A stretch of 64,000 nt of DNA. It comes from Anaerostipes faecalis (lineage in GTDB: Bacteria > Bacillota > Clostridia > Lachnospirales > Lachnospiraceae). Under the pieces are notes generated by a model. That model did not search any database and was not told the DNA's origin. It saw nothing but the letters and a program-made list of their open reading frames with translations. The stretch covers positions 248,001-312,000 of the forward strand of contig NZ_JABRXE010000001.1 of NCBI RefSeq assembly GCF_018982945.1, written 5' to 3'. This document shows positions 43,449-53,054 of the stretch, piece after piece; the stretch's first letter is position 1, and every line of letters starts with the position of its first letter. The position numbers were made by a program, and so were the translations under genes.

Positions 43449-46400
43449 ATGTATTTAAAAAGTATTGAAGTCAATGGTTTTAAATCTTTTGCCCATAAGA
43501 TGATTTTTCAATTTAATAATGGTATTACTGGAATTGTTGGTCCAAATGGCAGCGGGAAAAGCAATGTGGCAGATGCGGTCCGATGGGTTTTAGGTGAACA
43601 GAGTGCCAAGCAGTTGCGTGGTGCTAAAATGGAGGATGTTATTTTCTCAGGAACGGAATTAAGAAAACCTATGGGTTCAGCATATGTGGCTATTACAATG
43701 GATAACAGTGACGGAAGTCTACCTATACAATTTGAAGAAGTAACAGTTGCAAGAAGAGTCTATCGCTCAGGAGAAAGTGAATATTTGATTAATGGAAGTC
43801 CGTGTAGAAGGAAAGATATTGTAGAACTTTTTTTTGACACTGGTGTTGGTAAAGAAGGATATTCAATCATTGGACAGGGTCAGATCGATCAGATTTTAAG
43901 TGGAAAACCTGAAGATAGAAGAGAACTTTTTGATGAGGCTGCTGGAATTGTAAAATATAAAAAGAATAAGGCAGAAACTCAAAAATCGCTTGATGCGGAA
44001 AGAGAAAATCTTGTTAGAGTAACGGATATTCTTACCGAATTGGAGCGTCAGATTGGACCGCTCAAAAAACAGTCTGAAAAGGCGAAGGAATATCTGATTT
44101 ATAGAGATCAGTTAAAGGAAAGGGATATCAAGCTTTTTTTACTGGAAAATAAAAAAATATCAGAAGAGCTTCAGTTGCTGGATGGAAAAATTGAAATTGC
44201 CACAAGAGAGATGAATGAAGCCAATGTTAAAATGGAAAAGGCGAAGGAAAAGTATGAAAAGGAAGATCGGCAGTTAAAGAATCTTAATGATAAGATCTCT
44301 CAGACAACCAGTGATATTTCTGAAGATAAAGTGAATGTACAACGTCATGAAGGTGAGATAAAAGTTCTGGAAGAACAAATCAATACCGAAAGAACAAAAC
44401 ACACCTATCATTTGGAAGAAAAAGAGCGTATTGAAGAAGAAATAAACGAAAAAAAGCACCAAATTGAAGAAATCCAGGCAGAAGCTGATATGATTCGCAG
44501 GCAGTTCGAAGATACTACCCGGATACGTGTAGAAAGAGAAAGTGAAGCTGCTCTTTATCAGAAAGAAATTCAGGAACTGGAGGAAGAATTATCTGGTTTA
44601 CAGGAACAGATCAGTGACTTTAATAGCAATCAGATGAAAGTTTCCAGTCAGCTGGAAAGATTTCATACCGTAGAAGAACAACTACAGGTTCAAATCGAAA
44701 ATTTAAAACATCAGAAAATCATGCTTGAGCAGGAATTATCAGGTGGACATGTTAGTCGTCAGCAATTGGAAAATAAAATAGCGGATTTAAAAAGAGAGAA
44801 AGAATCACTGACAATACAAATAAGAAATAGTCAGAGAATTACAGAAACTTTGGAAAAAGAGGGACAGGAACTGAATCATATTCTGGCACAAAAAAAAGAA
44901 AAGTTTCATCGAATGCAGTCTAATTATGAAACATTGAGAAATATGTCAGAGCGTTATGACGGATATGGATATGGCATAAAAAAAGTAATGGAGCAGAAAC
45001 ATAAAGTTCCTGGTATTATTGGTGCTGTTGCAGATATTGTTAAGGTGGATTCTATGTATGAGTCAGCTATTGAAACTGCATTAGGCGGAAGTATCCAAAA
45101 TATTGTAACGGATACGCAGAATACTGCTAAGGAATTGATAGAGTTCTTAAAAAGAAATCGATATGGAAGGGTTACTTTTCTTCCTTTGGATGCTGTCAAA
45201 GGAAAATCATTTGCCAGGCGCGAGATACTTTCTGAACCGGGTGTAGTTGGCCCGGCCAATGAACTGGTATCTTATGATCAAAGGTATTCTGATTTATTTG
45301 CATCTCTGCTGGGACAGGTGCTGGTCGTAAAGGATATGGATGCAGGAATTAGTATTGCAAATAAGTACCATCATTCTGTCCGTATTGTTACCTTGGATGG
45401 TGACGGATTAAACCGTGGGGGTTCCATGTCTGGTGGCGCATTTAAAAATAAAGGGAATTTGCTTGGGAGAAATCGGGAAGTAAAAGATTTAAAAGAAAAG
45501 CTTGAAAAAATACGGGTAGTACTTCAGGAAAATGAAGACAAATGTTATGAAAATGAAAAAAGAGTCAGAGAATATCAGGAAACTGTGGTAAGATTAAACA
45601 AAGAATATCAGCAGATATTATTGGAACTGAATACTCAGGAAATGTCGCTGTCAGCTTTTTCTCATCAGGAGGAAGATCTTACGAATAGAATTGGAACTCT
45701 TAAACAGCAGATAGAAGTATTGGAAACAGAAAAAGAAAATGCTGTTGTTGATGCCAGAGAACTTCTTGATAAGAAAAATGATTTGGAGATTGCCAATAAA
45801 ACGGACGAGCAAAAAATTGAGGAAATAGAAAATAAACTTGCTGTTCTTCATAAAAAAGCTGATGAGCAGTCCCGGATTATCGCAGAAATTCATATGAAAT
45901 CCGGACAGCTGAAACAAAAACTGGAATTTGAAGAAAGCAATCATGCCAGAGTGCGTTTTGAAGTGGAAAAATTGGTATCTGGTCTGAAACTGAATGATGA
46001 AAATGCAAGAAATACCACTGGAACAGTTCAGAAAATAGAAGATCAGATCAGACAGCTGAAAATGTACATCCGGGAAACATCCGATGCTCTTGAAATGAAA
46101 AAAGAAAATCTGGAAAAGATGAAAACAGAAGTGGAAGCCCGAACAGAGATTTATAAGAAAACCATGAAGGAACGGGAAGAAATTATGGAACGTGCCAGCG
46201 GTTATGATAAAGAAGTTTTTCGTCTTACAGGTGCAAAAGAGAAGCAGGAAGAAAAACAGCAGGAATTGCTGGATTACATGTGGGATAATTATGAAATTAC
46301 CTATAATCAGGCAAAGGTAACGATTACAGAAGAAATAACAGAAAGTCTTACCCGGTTGAAAGAAGAAATAACGGATATTAAGAGCAATATTCGTACATTG

Positions 46401-47006
46401 GGGCCGGTTAATGTCAATGCCATTGAAGATTACAGGGAAATTTCGGAACGTTATGAATTTTTACAACGGCAGCACGAAGATATTGTGAAAGCAGAAGCGC
46501 ATCTAACATCTCTGATTAAGGAACTGGAAGATGCCATGCGAAGACAGTTTGACGAAAAATTTAAAGATATTCAGGATATGTTTCAGAAAGTGTTTGTTGA
46601 ACTATTTGGCGGAGGAGTTGCAAAATTGGAACTGACAGATGATGATGTTCTTGAATCAGGCATTCGTATTATTGCACAGCCACCAGGGAAAAAACTGCAG
46701 AATATGATGCAGCTTTCCGGTGGTGAGAAAGCTTTAACGGCAATTTCACTTCTGTTTGCAATTCAGAATCTGAAGCCTTCTCCATTTTGTCTGTTAGATG
46801 AAATCGAGGCAGCATTGGATGATTCTAATGTTACAAGATTTGCAAGATATTTACACAAACTTACGAAAGAAACACAGTTTATCGTAATAACACATAGAAG
46901 AGGAACCATGATGGCAGCAGATGTTCTTTATGGAATTACAATGCAGGAAAAAGGTGTATCAACACAGGTTTCTGTGAATCTGATAGAAAAGGATCTAGAA
47001 GAATAA
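43449..47006 (+). CDS. smc: Chromosome condensation protein SMC
   Basis: 1185-residue SMC ATPase. Walker A GPNGSGKSNVADAVRW with the R-loop VLGEQSAKQLRG, long coiled coil arms (about 170-500 and 680-1000), the hinge near 505-640 (VPGIIGAVADIVK...GSIQNIV), ABC signature QLSGGEKALTAISLLFAI and Walker B PFCLLDEIEAALDDSNV are all present. I start at ATG 43449, because AGAGG (43438-43442) then has a 6-nt spacer; the in-frame ATG at 43443 directly abuts it. The typical order rnc-smc-ftsY is preserved. Confidence 0.96.
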   Translation: MYLKSIEVNGFKSFAHKMIFQFNNGITGIVGPNGSGKSNVADAVRWVLGEQSAKQLRGAKMEDVIFSGTELRKPMGSAYVAITMDNSDGSLPIQFEEVTVARRVYRSGESEYLINGSPCRRKDIVELFFDTGVGKEGYSIIGQGQIDQILSGKPEDRRELFDEAAGIVKYKKNKAETQKSLDAERENLVRVTDILTELERQIGPLKKQSEKAKEYLIYRDQLKERDIKLFLLENKKISEELQLLDGKIEIATREMNEANVKMEKAKEKYEKEDRQLKNLNDKISQTTSDISEDKVNVQRHEGEIKVLEEQINTERTKHTYHLEEKERIEEEINEKKHQIEEIQAEADMIRRQFEDTTRIRVERESEAALYQKEIQELEEELSGLQEQISDFNSNQMKVSSQLERFHTVEEQLQVQIENLKHQKIMLEQELSGGHVSRQQLENKIADLKREKESLTIQIRNSQRITETLEKEGQELNHILAQKKEKFHRMQSNYETLRNMSERYDGYGYGIKKVMEQKHKVPGIIGAVADIVKVDSMYESAIETALGGSIQNIVTDTQNTAKELIEFLKRNRYGRVTFLPLDAVKGKSFARREILSEPGVVGPANELVSYDQRYSDLFASLLGQVLVVKDMDAGISIANKYHHSVRIVTLDGDGLNRGGSMSGGAFKNKGNLLGRNREVKDLKEKLEKIRVVLQENEDKCYENEKRVREYQETVVRLNKEYQQILLELNTQEMSLSAFSHQEEDLTNRIGTLKQQIEVLETEKENAVVDARELLDKKNDLEIANKTDEQKIEEIENKLAVLHKKADEQSRIIAEIHMKSGQLKQKLEFEESNHARVRFEVEKLVSGLKLNDENARNTTGTVQKIEDQIRQLKMYIRETSDALEMKKENLEKMKTEVEARTEIYKKTMKEREEIMERASGYDKEVFRLTGAKEKQEEKQQELLDYMWDNYEITYNQAKVTITEEITESLTRLKEEITDIKSNIRTLGPVNVNAIEDYREISERYEFLQRQHEDIVKAEAHLTSLIKELEDAMRRQFDEKFKDIQDMFQKVFVELFGGGVAKLELTDDDVLESGIRIIAQPPGKKLQNMMQLSGGEKALTAISLLFAIQNLKPSPFCLLDEIEAALDDSNVTRFARYLHKLTKETQFIVITHRRGTMMAADVLYGITMQEKGVSTQVSVNLIEKDLEE

Positions 47007-47020
47007 TAGGAGGAAATGGA

Positions 47021-47953
47021 ATGGCAGAGAAAAAAGGTTTTTTTAGCAGACTTGCGCAAGGGTTGTCTAAGACCAGAAATAATATTGCGGCAGGATTTGA
47101 TTCTATTTTCAGTGGATTTTCTGGAATAGATGATGATTTTTATGAAGAGTTGGAAGAAATTCTGATTATGAGTGACATGGGAATTGATACAACCATGAAT
47201 ATCATTGAGGATTTGAAAGTTAAAGTAAAGGAACAAAAAATTAAAGAACCTGAAGAATGCAGGAAGCTTCTGATCGATTCAATAAAGGATCAGATGAAGC
47301 TGGATAAAGATGCATACGAATATCAGAATAAAAAAAGTGTAGTACTTGTAATTGGTGTTAACGGAGTTGGGAAAACCACTTCTGTTGGAAAACTTGCAGC
47401 AATACTGAAAGGACAGGGTAAGAAAGTTCTTCTGGCCGCAGCAGATACCTTTCGTGCAGGTGCTATAGATCAGCTGAAAGAATGGGCAAATCGTGCAGGT
47501 GTTGATATTATCAGCCAGTCAGAAGGAGCTGATCCTGCTGCAGTAGTATATGATGCGATAGCTGCGGCAAAAGCACGTGATGTTGATATTCTGCTTTGTG
47601 ATACTGCAGGACGTCTTCATAATAAAAAGAATCTGATGAACGAATTAAGCAAGATTAATCGAATTATCCAGAAAGAATATAGTGAAGCATATCTTGAGAC
47701 TTTGATTGTTTTAGATGGAACTACAGGACAAAATGCACTGGCTCAGGCAAAGCAATTTAAAGAAGCAATGGATATTTCAGGTATAATTCTTACAAAACTT
47801 GATGGAACAGCAAAAGGTGGTATTGCCATTGCTATTCAATCTGAATTGGGAATACCGGTAAAATATATTGGAATTGGTGAGCAGGTGGATGATTTACAGG
47901 AATTTGATTCAGATATGTTCGTCAATGCATTGTTTGAAAGAGGAGAAGATTAA
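47021..47953 (+). CDS. ftsY: Signal recognition particle receptor FtsY
   Basis: 310-residue GTPase that docks SRP-ribosome complexes at the membrane. It has the NG core: helical N domain (about 1-100), G1 GVNGVGKTTSVGKLA, DTAGRLHNK, and TKLDGTAKGG. The acidic A domain of E. coli FtsY is absent, leaving the short form common in Gram-positives. AGGAGG precedes the ATG. It follows smc by 14 bp, and ilvA begins 1 bp after its stop codon. Confidence 0.96.
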   Translation: MAEKKGFFSRLAQGLSKTRNNIAAGFDSIFSGFSGIDDDFYEELEEILIMSDMGIDTTMNIIEDLKVKVKEQKIKEPEECRKLLIDSIKDQMKLDKDAYEYQNKKSVVLVIGVNGVGKTTSVGKLAAILKGQGKKVLLAAADTFRAGAIDQLKEWANRAGVDIISQSEGADPAAVVYDAIAAAKARDVDILLCDTAGRLHNKKNLMNELSKINRIIQKEYSEAYLETLIVLDGTTGQNALAQAKQFKEAMDISGIILTKLDGTAKGGIAIAIQSELGIPVKYIGIGEQVDDLQEFDSDMFVNALFERGED

Positions 47954-47954
47954 A

Positions 47955-49172
47955 ATGTTAGAATTATATGATTTTGAAGAAGCATATGATAAAGTACAGG
48001 AGGTTGTGCTTCCTACAAAACTGATCAAAAGTGATTATTTTTCTGAACAGACAGGGAATCAGGTTTATTTAAAACCTGAGAATATGCAGCTTACAGGAGC
48101 TTATAAAATCAGAGGAGCATATTATAAAATCAGTAAACTGTCAGAAGATGAAAAGAAAAAAGGTCTGATCACGGCGTCGGCGGGAAATCATGCACAGGGA
48201 GTTGCGTTAGCAGCCGCTAAACAGGGAGTAAAGGCGACAATTGTTATGCCTACAACAACCCCGCTGTTAAAAGTTAACAGAACCAAGGATCTTGGAGCGG
48301 AAGTTGTATTGCATGGAGATGTTTATGACCAGGCATGTGAACATGCTCTTGCATTGGCGGCTGAAAAAGGGTATACTTTTGTTCATCCATTTGATGATCT
48401 GACGGTTGCTACCGGACAGGGAACCATTGCTATGGATATTTTCAAGGAACTTCCAACAGTGGATTATATTCTGGTACCAATTGGAGGAGGAGGACTGGCA
48501 ACAGGCGTTTCAACACTGGCCAAACTTTTAAATCCAAAGATTAAAGTAATCGGTGTTGAACCGGAAGGTGCAGCTTGTATGAAAGCATCATTGAAAGCAG
48601 GAAAGGTTGTTTCATGCGATCGTGTAAATACTATTGCTGATGGTACTGCAGTACAGACTCCAGGAAAGTTGATCTTCCCATTTATTCAGGAAAATCTGGA
48701 CAGAGTTATAACCATAAAAGATGAAGAATTGATTCCTTGTTTTCTTGATCTGCTGGAAAATCATAAAATGCTGGCAGAGAATTCAGGGCTGTTAACTATT
48801 GCAGCACTAAAACACCTGAATGTAAAGAATAAAAAAGTTGTATCAATCATCAGTGGAGGTAATATGGACGTTATTACCATTGCATCTCTGGTGCAGCATG
48901 GATTGATCATGAGAAACCGAATTTTTACAGTTTCAGTATTTCTCCCAGATAAACCAGGAGAATTGACAAGGGTTTCTCAGGTGATAGCAAATGCACAGGG
49001 AAATATAATAAAGCTGGAGCATAACCAGTTTGTTAGCATTAATAGAAACAGTGCAGTGGAACTTACAATTACCATGGAAGCCTTTGGAACAGACCATAAA
49101 GAGAAGATTATTGAATCACTAAAAGAAAAAGGCTATGAACCTAAAATCAGAGACTCAAAATCAGTATTTTAA
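47955..49172 (+). CDS. ilvA: Threonine ammonia-lyase with ACT domain
   Basis: 405-residue PLP enzyme converting threonine to 2-oxobutanoate. The lysine motif is GAYKIRGAYYK, and the PLP phosphate loop is GGGGLATGVST after the SAGNHAQGV element. A single ACT domain (about 328-405: FTVSVFLPDKPGELTRVSQVIA) makes it the medium-length form, which is between the catabolic TdcB and biosynthetic IlvA; its regulation cannot be decided here. The ATG at 47955 is 1 bp after the ftsY stop. The longer frame from 47868 overlaps ftsY and is rejected. Confidence 0.93.
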   Translation: MLELYDFEEAYDKVQEVVLPTKLIKSDYFSEQTGNQVYLKPENMQLTGAYKIRGAYYKISKLSEDEKKKGLITASAGNHAQGVALAAAKQGVKATIVMPTTTPLLKVNRTKDLGAEVVLHGDVYDQACEHALALAAEKGYTFVHPFDDLTVATGQGTIAMDIFKELPTVDYILVPIGGGGLATGVSTLAKLLNPKIKVIGVEPEGAACMKASLKAGKVVSCDRVNTIADGTAVQTPGKLIFPFIQENLDRVITIKDEELIPCFLDLLENHKMLAENSGLLTIAALKHLNVKNKKVVSIISGGNMDVITIASLVQHGLIMRNRIFTVSVFLPDKPGELTRVSQVIANAQGNIIKLEHNQFVSINRNSAVELTITMEAFGTDHKEKIIESLKEKGYEPKIRDSKSVF

Positions 49173-49230
49173 TATAATAGATTTTTGACAAAATATTCTT
49201 AGTTTATTGTTTTAAAATTTGTGCAATTTG

Positions 49231-49259
49231 TTGAATTATTCTCTGAAATTTGGTATAGT
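49231..49259 (+). promoter_or_regulatory. Strong promoter upstream of the glg operon
   Basis: TTGAAT (49231-49236), 17 bp, TATAGT (49254-49259), with the extended -10 TGG before it. Transcription would start near 49266 and run into the terminator at 49356. Confidence 0.75.
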
Positions 49260-49355
49260 AAAGATATGGAAACAATAAGGAATTAGTAGTGTCTTGTAAT
49301 CGGACATCATGTCACATTCTTTGCTATACACTGTATAAACATAGATGGATTTTCG

Positions 49356-49405
49356 GCGTAAATGCCCCTTGCAAGAATAAGCAGAGGGAGCATTTACGCT
49401 TTTTT
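49356..49405 (+). terminator. Leader terminator/attenuator before glgB
   Basis: GCGTAAATGC (49356-49365) and GCATTTACGC (49390-49399) are perfectly complementary. An inner CCCT/AGGG can extend the stem. TTTTTT follows at 49400-49405. It lies 195 bp before glgB, so it either ends a roughly 140-nt RNA or attenuates the operon. Confidence 0.82.
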
Positions 49406-49430
49406 GTTTTATGAGAAGTTGACGTTTCAC

Positions 49431-49458
49431 TTGCCGGGGGTGACTTTTCGTATATAAC
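49431..49458 (+). promoter_or_regulatory. Possible second glg promoter
   Basis: TTGCCG (49431-49436), 16 bp, TATAAC (49453-49458). A TTGACG at 49419-49424 lies too far upstream. Low confidence; if real, it would bypass the attenuator. Confidence 0.3.
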
Positions 49459-49600
49459 AACAGTATTCCGTTTGGTTTTGGATGCTAACAGCCTTATTGT
49501 ATGAACGAATCACAGTATTATTGCCATAAAAAGAGAGGCAGTAGCTGAGATAACAGTGTCTTGTTTCAAGATGAACAATTGAGAAGGAGGAACTTGTACT

Positions 49601-51817
49601 ATGAATGAAGCTATTAGTCGTGATGACTTGTACTTATTTCAGACTGGGAAAGCACAGAAAGCGTACCTTACGTTTGGGTGTCATTATCTAGAAGAAAGCA
49701 AGACTCACAGATTTGCTGTATGGGCACCAAATGCGAAATCAGTAAGCGTTGTTGGGGATTTTAACTTTTGGAATCCATTGGCACATCCGATGAAGCGTGA
49801 CAAGGATGGAATTTATACGATTGAAATAGCAGGCCTGAAAAAAGGTGACTTGTACAAATATTATGTTGAGGGGTATGACGGAAAATGCCGCTATAAAAGT
49901 GATCCGTTTGCGTTCTGTTCAGAATGTCGTCCTGATACAGCATCTAAAGTATGGGATTTTGATGATTTTAAATGGGCGGATAAAAGATTTATTAATCAGC
50001 GTAAGAAAAGGCAGGCATTGAACCAGCCAATGTCTATTTATGAAATTCATCTGGGAACATGGAAAATGCCGGAAGAGGAGGATCGGGAGTTTTATAATTA
50101 TCGTGAGATTGCAGATTTGCTGATACCATACTTGCAGAAGATGGGATATACACATGTTGAGCTGATGCCGATTACAGAATATCCATTTGATCCTTCATGG
50201 GGATATCAGGTAACAGGATATTATAGTGTTACATCTAGATATGGAACTCCAGAAGATTTTAATTATTTTGTAAATGAAATGCACAAAGCAGGAATCGGAG
50301 TTATCCTGGACTGGGTACCTGCACATTTTCCTAGAGATGAGCATGGACTGGCAATGTTTGATGGAACTCATATTTATGATCATGCAGATCCTAGAAAGGG
50401 CAGTCAGCCTGACTGGGGAACATTGCTGTTTAATTATGGTAAGCCGGAAGTTCAGAGTTTTCTTGTTTCCAGTGCAGTATTTTTTGCAGATGTGTATCAT
50501 GTTGATGGAATTCGAATTGATGCTGTAAGTGCTATGTTGTATTTGGATTTTGGAAAACAGCAAGGAGAGTTTGTACCAAATGAGGATGGAACAAATATTA
50601 ACTATGAATCTATTGATTTCCTTAGAAATCTGAATAAGGCATTACGTACCAGCTATGAAGGATTTTTAACTATTGCGGAGGAATCCACAGCATTCCCTAA
50701 AGTTACCAGTGATATTGATGATCCGGACGGACTTGGGTTTGTATATAAATGGAATATGGGATATATGCATGATACTCTGTATTATATGGAGCTTGATCCC
50801 CTGTTTAGAAAAGATAATCATGGAGCAATAACATTTTCTATGGATTATGCATATAGCGAGAATTATATTCTTCCATACTCTCATGATGAAGTGGTTCATG
50901 GAAAAGGTTCCATGATCAATAAAATGTATGGTTCATATGATGAAAAATTTGCTTCTTTAAGAACTCTGTATGGATTTACATATGCACATCCAGGGAAAAA
51001 ATTATTATTCATGGGTGGAGAGTTTGCACAGTTTGTTGAATGGAGAGACAAAGAACAGCTTGACTGGTTCCTGATCGATGATTTTGAGATGCATCGTTCA
51101 TTTAATCAGTATGTGATGAAATTAAATAATCTGTATAAAGATGAGCCGGCATTATATGAGATGGATATGAGCCCTGAAGGATTTGAATGGAGACTTCAAA
51201 GAGATGCAGACCATGGTGTTGTTGCATTTATCAGAAAAGGAAAGAAACGCAGAGGGAAAAAACAGGAGCAGATTCTGTGTGTATGTAATTTTACTCCGAT
51301 AGAACGGGATAAATATCATATTCCGATGGCAACAAAAGCAAAGCTTACAAAGATTCTTGACAGTAATGATCTGAGTTTTGGTGGAGACGGTGATGTCAGC
51401 GAGGGTAAAGTAAATACGAAACGTATCAGAGTCAAAGGCGGAAAGGGCAAGTCAGCATATCAGGATACAGCATTGATTTCTTTGAAACCATTAAGTGTTG
51501 TTTTCTATAAAGTTGAGGAAGTTGAAACAAAACCTAAAAAGTCTACAGGAAAAAAAGAGGCAGATAAAAAAACAGAAACGAAAAAAGCTGCGACAGCAAA
51601 AGCAGCAGAAAAAAAGAGTAAAAAACCAGTAAAAGCACAGGTGAATCAAAAGGAAAAAGCTGAAATAAAGGAAGTAAAAAAAGAAGTGAAAAAGGCAGCT
51701 AATGATATCCAGGAGGCACCGGCAGCTGGAAATGATAAAAAAGAACAGGAAGCCAAAGCCAAAATAGAAAAGGAGAAAACAAAAAGCAATAAAACAACTA
51801 CTAAAAGTAAGAAATAA
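49601..51817 (+). CDS. glgB: 1,4-alpha-glucan branching enzyme with Lys/Glu/Ala tail
   Basis: 738 residues; ordinary GlgB is about 630-650. Domains: N-terminal CBM48 (about 25-110, VWAPNAKSVSVVGDFNFWN), GH13 barrel with nucleophile in GIRIDAVSAMLYLD (about 302), acid Glu in TIAEESTAFP (about 357) and YSHDEVVHG (about 426), then an all-beta C domain ending near residue 637. Residues 638-738 are a low-complexity, strongly basic Lys/Glu/Ala/Thr tail. It forms alpha-1,6 branches in glycogen. AAGGAGG precedes the ATG. First gene of the glycogen operon. Confidence 0.95.
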   Translation: MNEAISRDDLYLFQTGKAQKAYLTFGCHYLEESKTHRFAVWAPNAKSVSVVGDFNFWNPLAHPMKRDKDGIYTIEIAGLKKGDLYKYYVEGYDGKCRYKSDPFAFCSECRPDTASKVWDFDDFKWADKRFINQRKKRQALNQPMSIYEIHLGTWKMPEEEDREFYNYREIADLLIPYLQKMGYTHVELMPITEYPFDPSWGYQVTGYYSVTSRYGTPEDFNYFVNEMHKAGIGVILDWVPAHFPRDEHGLAMFDGTHIYDHADPRKGSQPDWGTLLFNYGKPEVQSFLVSSAVFFADVYHVDGIRIDAVSAMLYLDFGKQQGEFVPNEDGTNINYESIDFLRNLNKALRTSYEGFLTIAEESTAFPKVTSDIDDPDGLGFVYKWNMGYMHDTLYYMELDPLFRKDNHGAITFSMDYAYSENYILPYSHDEVVHGKGSMINKMYGSYDEKFASLRTLYGFTYAHPGKKLLFMGGEFAQFVEWRDKEQLDWFLIDDFEMHRSFNQYVMKLNNLYKDEPALYEMDMSPEGFEWRLQRDADHGVVAFIRKGKKRRGKKQEQILCVCNFTPIERDKYHIPMATKAKLTKILDSNDLSFGGDGDVSEGKVNTKRIRVKGGKGKSAYQDTALISLKPLSVVFYKVEEVETKPKKSTGKKEADKKTETKKAATAKAAEKKSKKPVKAQVNQKEKAEIKEVKKEVKKAANDIQEAPAAGNDKKEQEAKAKIEKEKTKSNKTTTKSKK

Positions 51818-51857
51818 ATAATGATCAAGGATCAAAATATTAGGAGGAAAAAGAGTT

Positions 51858-53042
51858 ATGATTAACAAAAAAGAGATTGTTGCAATGCTGCTCGCTGGAG
51901 GTCAGGGAAGCAGACTGTATGCTTTAACTCAGAAAAAGGCAAAACCTGCAGTTTCATACGGTGGAAAATATAAAATTATCGATTTTCCATTATCAAACTG
52001 TTCCAATTCAGGAATTGATACAGTAGGTGTTCTGACACAGTATGAACCATTAGAGTTAAACTCTTATATTGGAACTGGAGGACCATGGGATCTTGACAGT
52101 ATCACAGGTGGAGCATATGTATTACCTCCATATGTAAGAGGAGAACAGGGTAACTGGTATCGTGGAACAGCCGATGCAATTTATCAGAATATTAATTTCA
52201 TTGATAATTATGATCCAGAATATATTATTGTATTATCTGGTGACCAGATTTGTACAATGGATTATAATAAAATGCTTGCATATCACAAAGAAAAAGGTGC
52301 AGATTGTACAATTTCTGTATTGAATGTTACATATGAAGAAGCAAAACGTTTCGGAATCATGAATACAGATGAAGATAACCGTATTTATGAATTTGAAGAA
52401 AAACCTGCAGAGCCTAAGAGTACAAAAGCTTCAATGGGTCTTTATATCTTCAATTATAAATTGATTCGTCAGTACCTGATCGATGATGCAAATGATCCTG
52501 ATTCTGCACATGACTTTGGAATGAATATTATTCCTCGTCTATTGGAAGAAGGTAAGAAAATGTATGCTTATGATTTTGAAGGATACTGGAGAGATGTAGG
52601 AACTATCGACAGTTTATGGGAAGCAAATATGGAATTGCTAGATCCAAATTCTCCGGTAGATCTGGATGATGATAAAATGAAAATCTACACAAGAAATTAT
52701 GCATTACCTCCTCATTTTGTTACAAAAGATGCAACAGTTAAAAATAGTATTTTAGCAGATGGATGTGTAGTTGAAGGTGACGTTGAAAATTGTGTTATTC
52801 ATCCTGGCGTTAAAATTGGAAAAGGTAGTGTTGTTAAAAACAGTGTAATTATGTCTAATACAGTAATTCGTGAGAACTGTACAATTGACAAAGCACTGAT
52901 TGACGAAGAGGTTGTTGTTGAAAAAGGATGCACTGTAGGTGAAGGTGATAATGTAACTGTTATAGGATATCGCAGTGTAGCTTTGGAAAATGCAACTATC
53001 GAAGACGGTGCAATGGTTTACCCAGATAGCATCTTACACTAG
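51858..53042 (+). CDS. glgC: Glucose-1-phosphate adenylyltransferase, catalytic subunit
   Basis: 394-residue ADP-glucose pyrophosphorylase. The nucleotide loop [14 protein letters not shown] and [19 protein letters not shown] are intact. The [10 protein letters not shown] segment and catalytic Asp in [11 protein letters not shown] are seen. A left-handed beta-helix (about 280-394) follows. Makes ADP-glucose for GlgA. Together with GlgD it forms the two-subunit enzyme of Firmicutes. It lies 40 bp after glgB with TTAGGAGG upstream. Confidence 0.96.
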   Translation: MINKKEIVAMLLAGGQGSRLYALTQKKAKPAVSYGGKYKIIDFPLSNCSNSGIDTVGVLTQYEPLELNSYIGTGGPWDLDSITGGAYVLPPYVRGEQGNWYRGTADAIYQNINFIDNYDPEYIIVLSGDQICTMDYNKMLAYHKEKGADCTISVLNVTYEEAKRFGIMNTDEDNRIYEFEEKPAEPKSTKASMGLYIFNYKLIRQYLIDDANDPDSAHDFGMNIIPRLLEEGKKMYAYDFEGYWRDVGTIDSLWEANMELLDPNSPVDLDDDKMKIYTRNYALPPHFVTKDATVKNSILADGCVVEGDVENCVIHPGVKIGKGSVVKNSVIMSNTVIRENCTIDKALIDEEVVVEKGCTVGEGDNVTVIGYRSVALENATIEDGAMVYPDSILH

Positions 53043-53054
53043 GAGGATTGAAAT

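Larger units (their letters stand above)
49173..49600 (+). promoter_or_regulatory. glgB leader region (428 bp without a gene)
   Basis: It holds a strong promoter (49231-49259), a terminator about 100 bp further on (49356-49405), a weaker second promoter candidate (49431-49458) and a further leader of about 140 bp before glgB. AGTGTCTTGT occurs twice, at 49288-49297 and 49555-49564, and small hairpins (GACATCATGTC, TATACACTGTATA, TCTTGTTTCAAGA) are visible. I see no conserved riboswitch core. No ORF with a ribosome-binding site is present. Confidence 0.6.

Noticed and set aside
47860-47954. T-box or leader-peptide control before ilvA
   Set aside because: ilvA begins 1 bp after ftsY, leaving no space for such a leader.
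49236-49460. Minus-strand reading frame across the glgB leader
   Set aside because: It runs through the promoter and terminator, has no ribosome-binding site and no protein-like composition.
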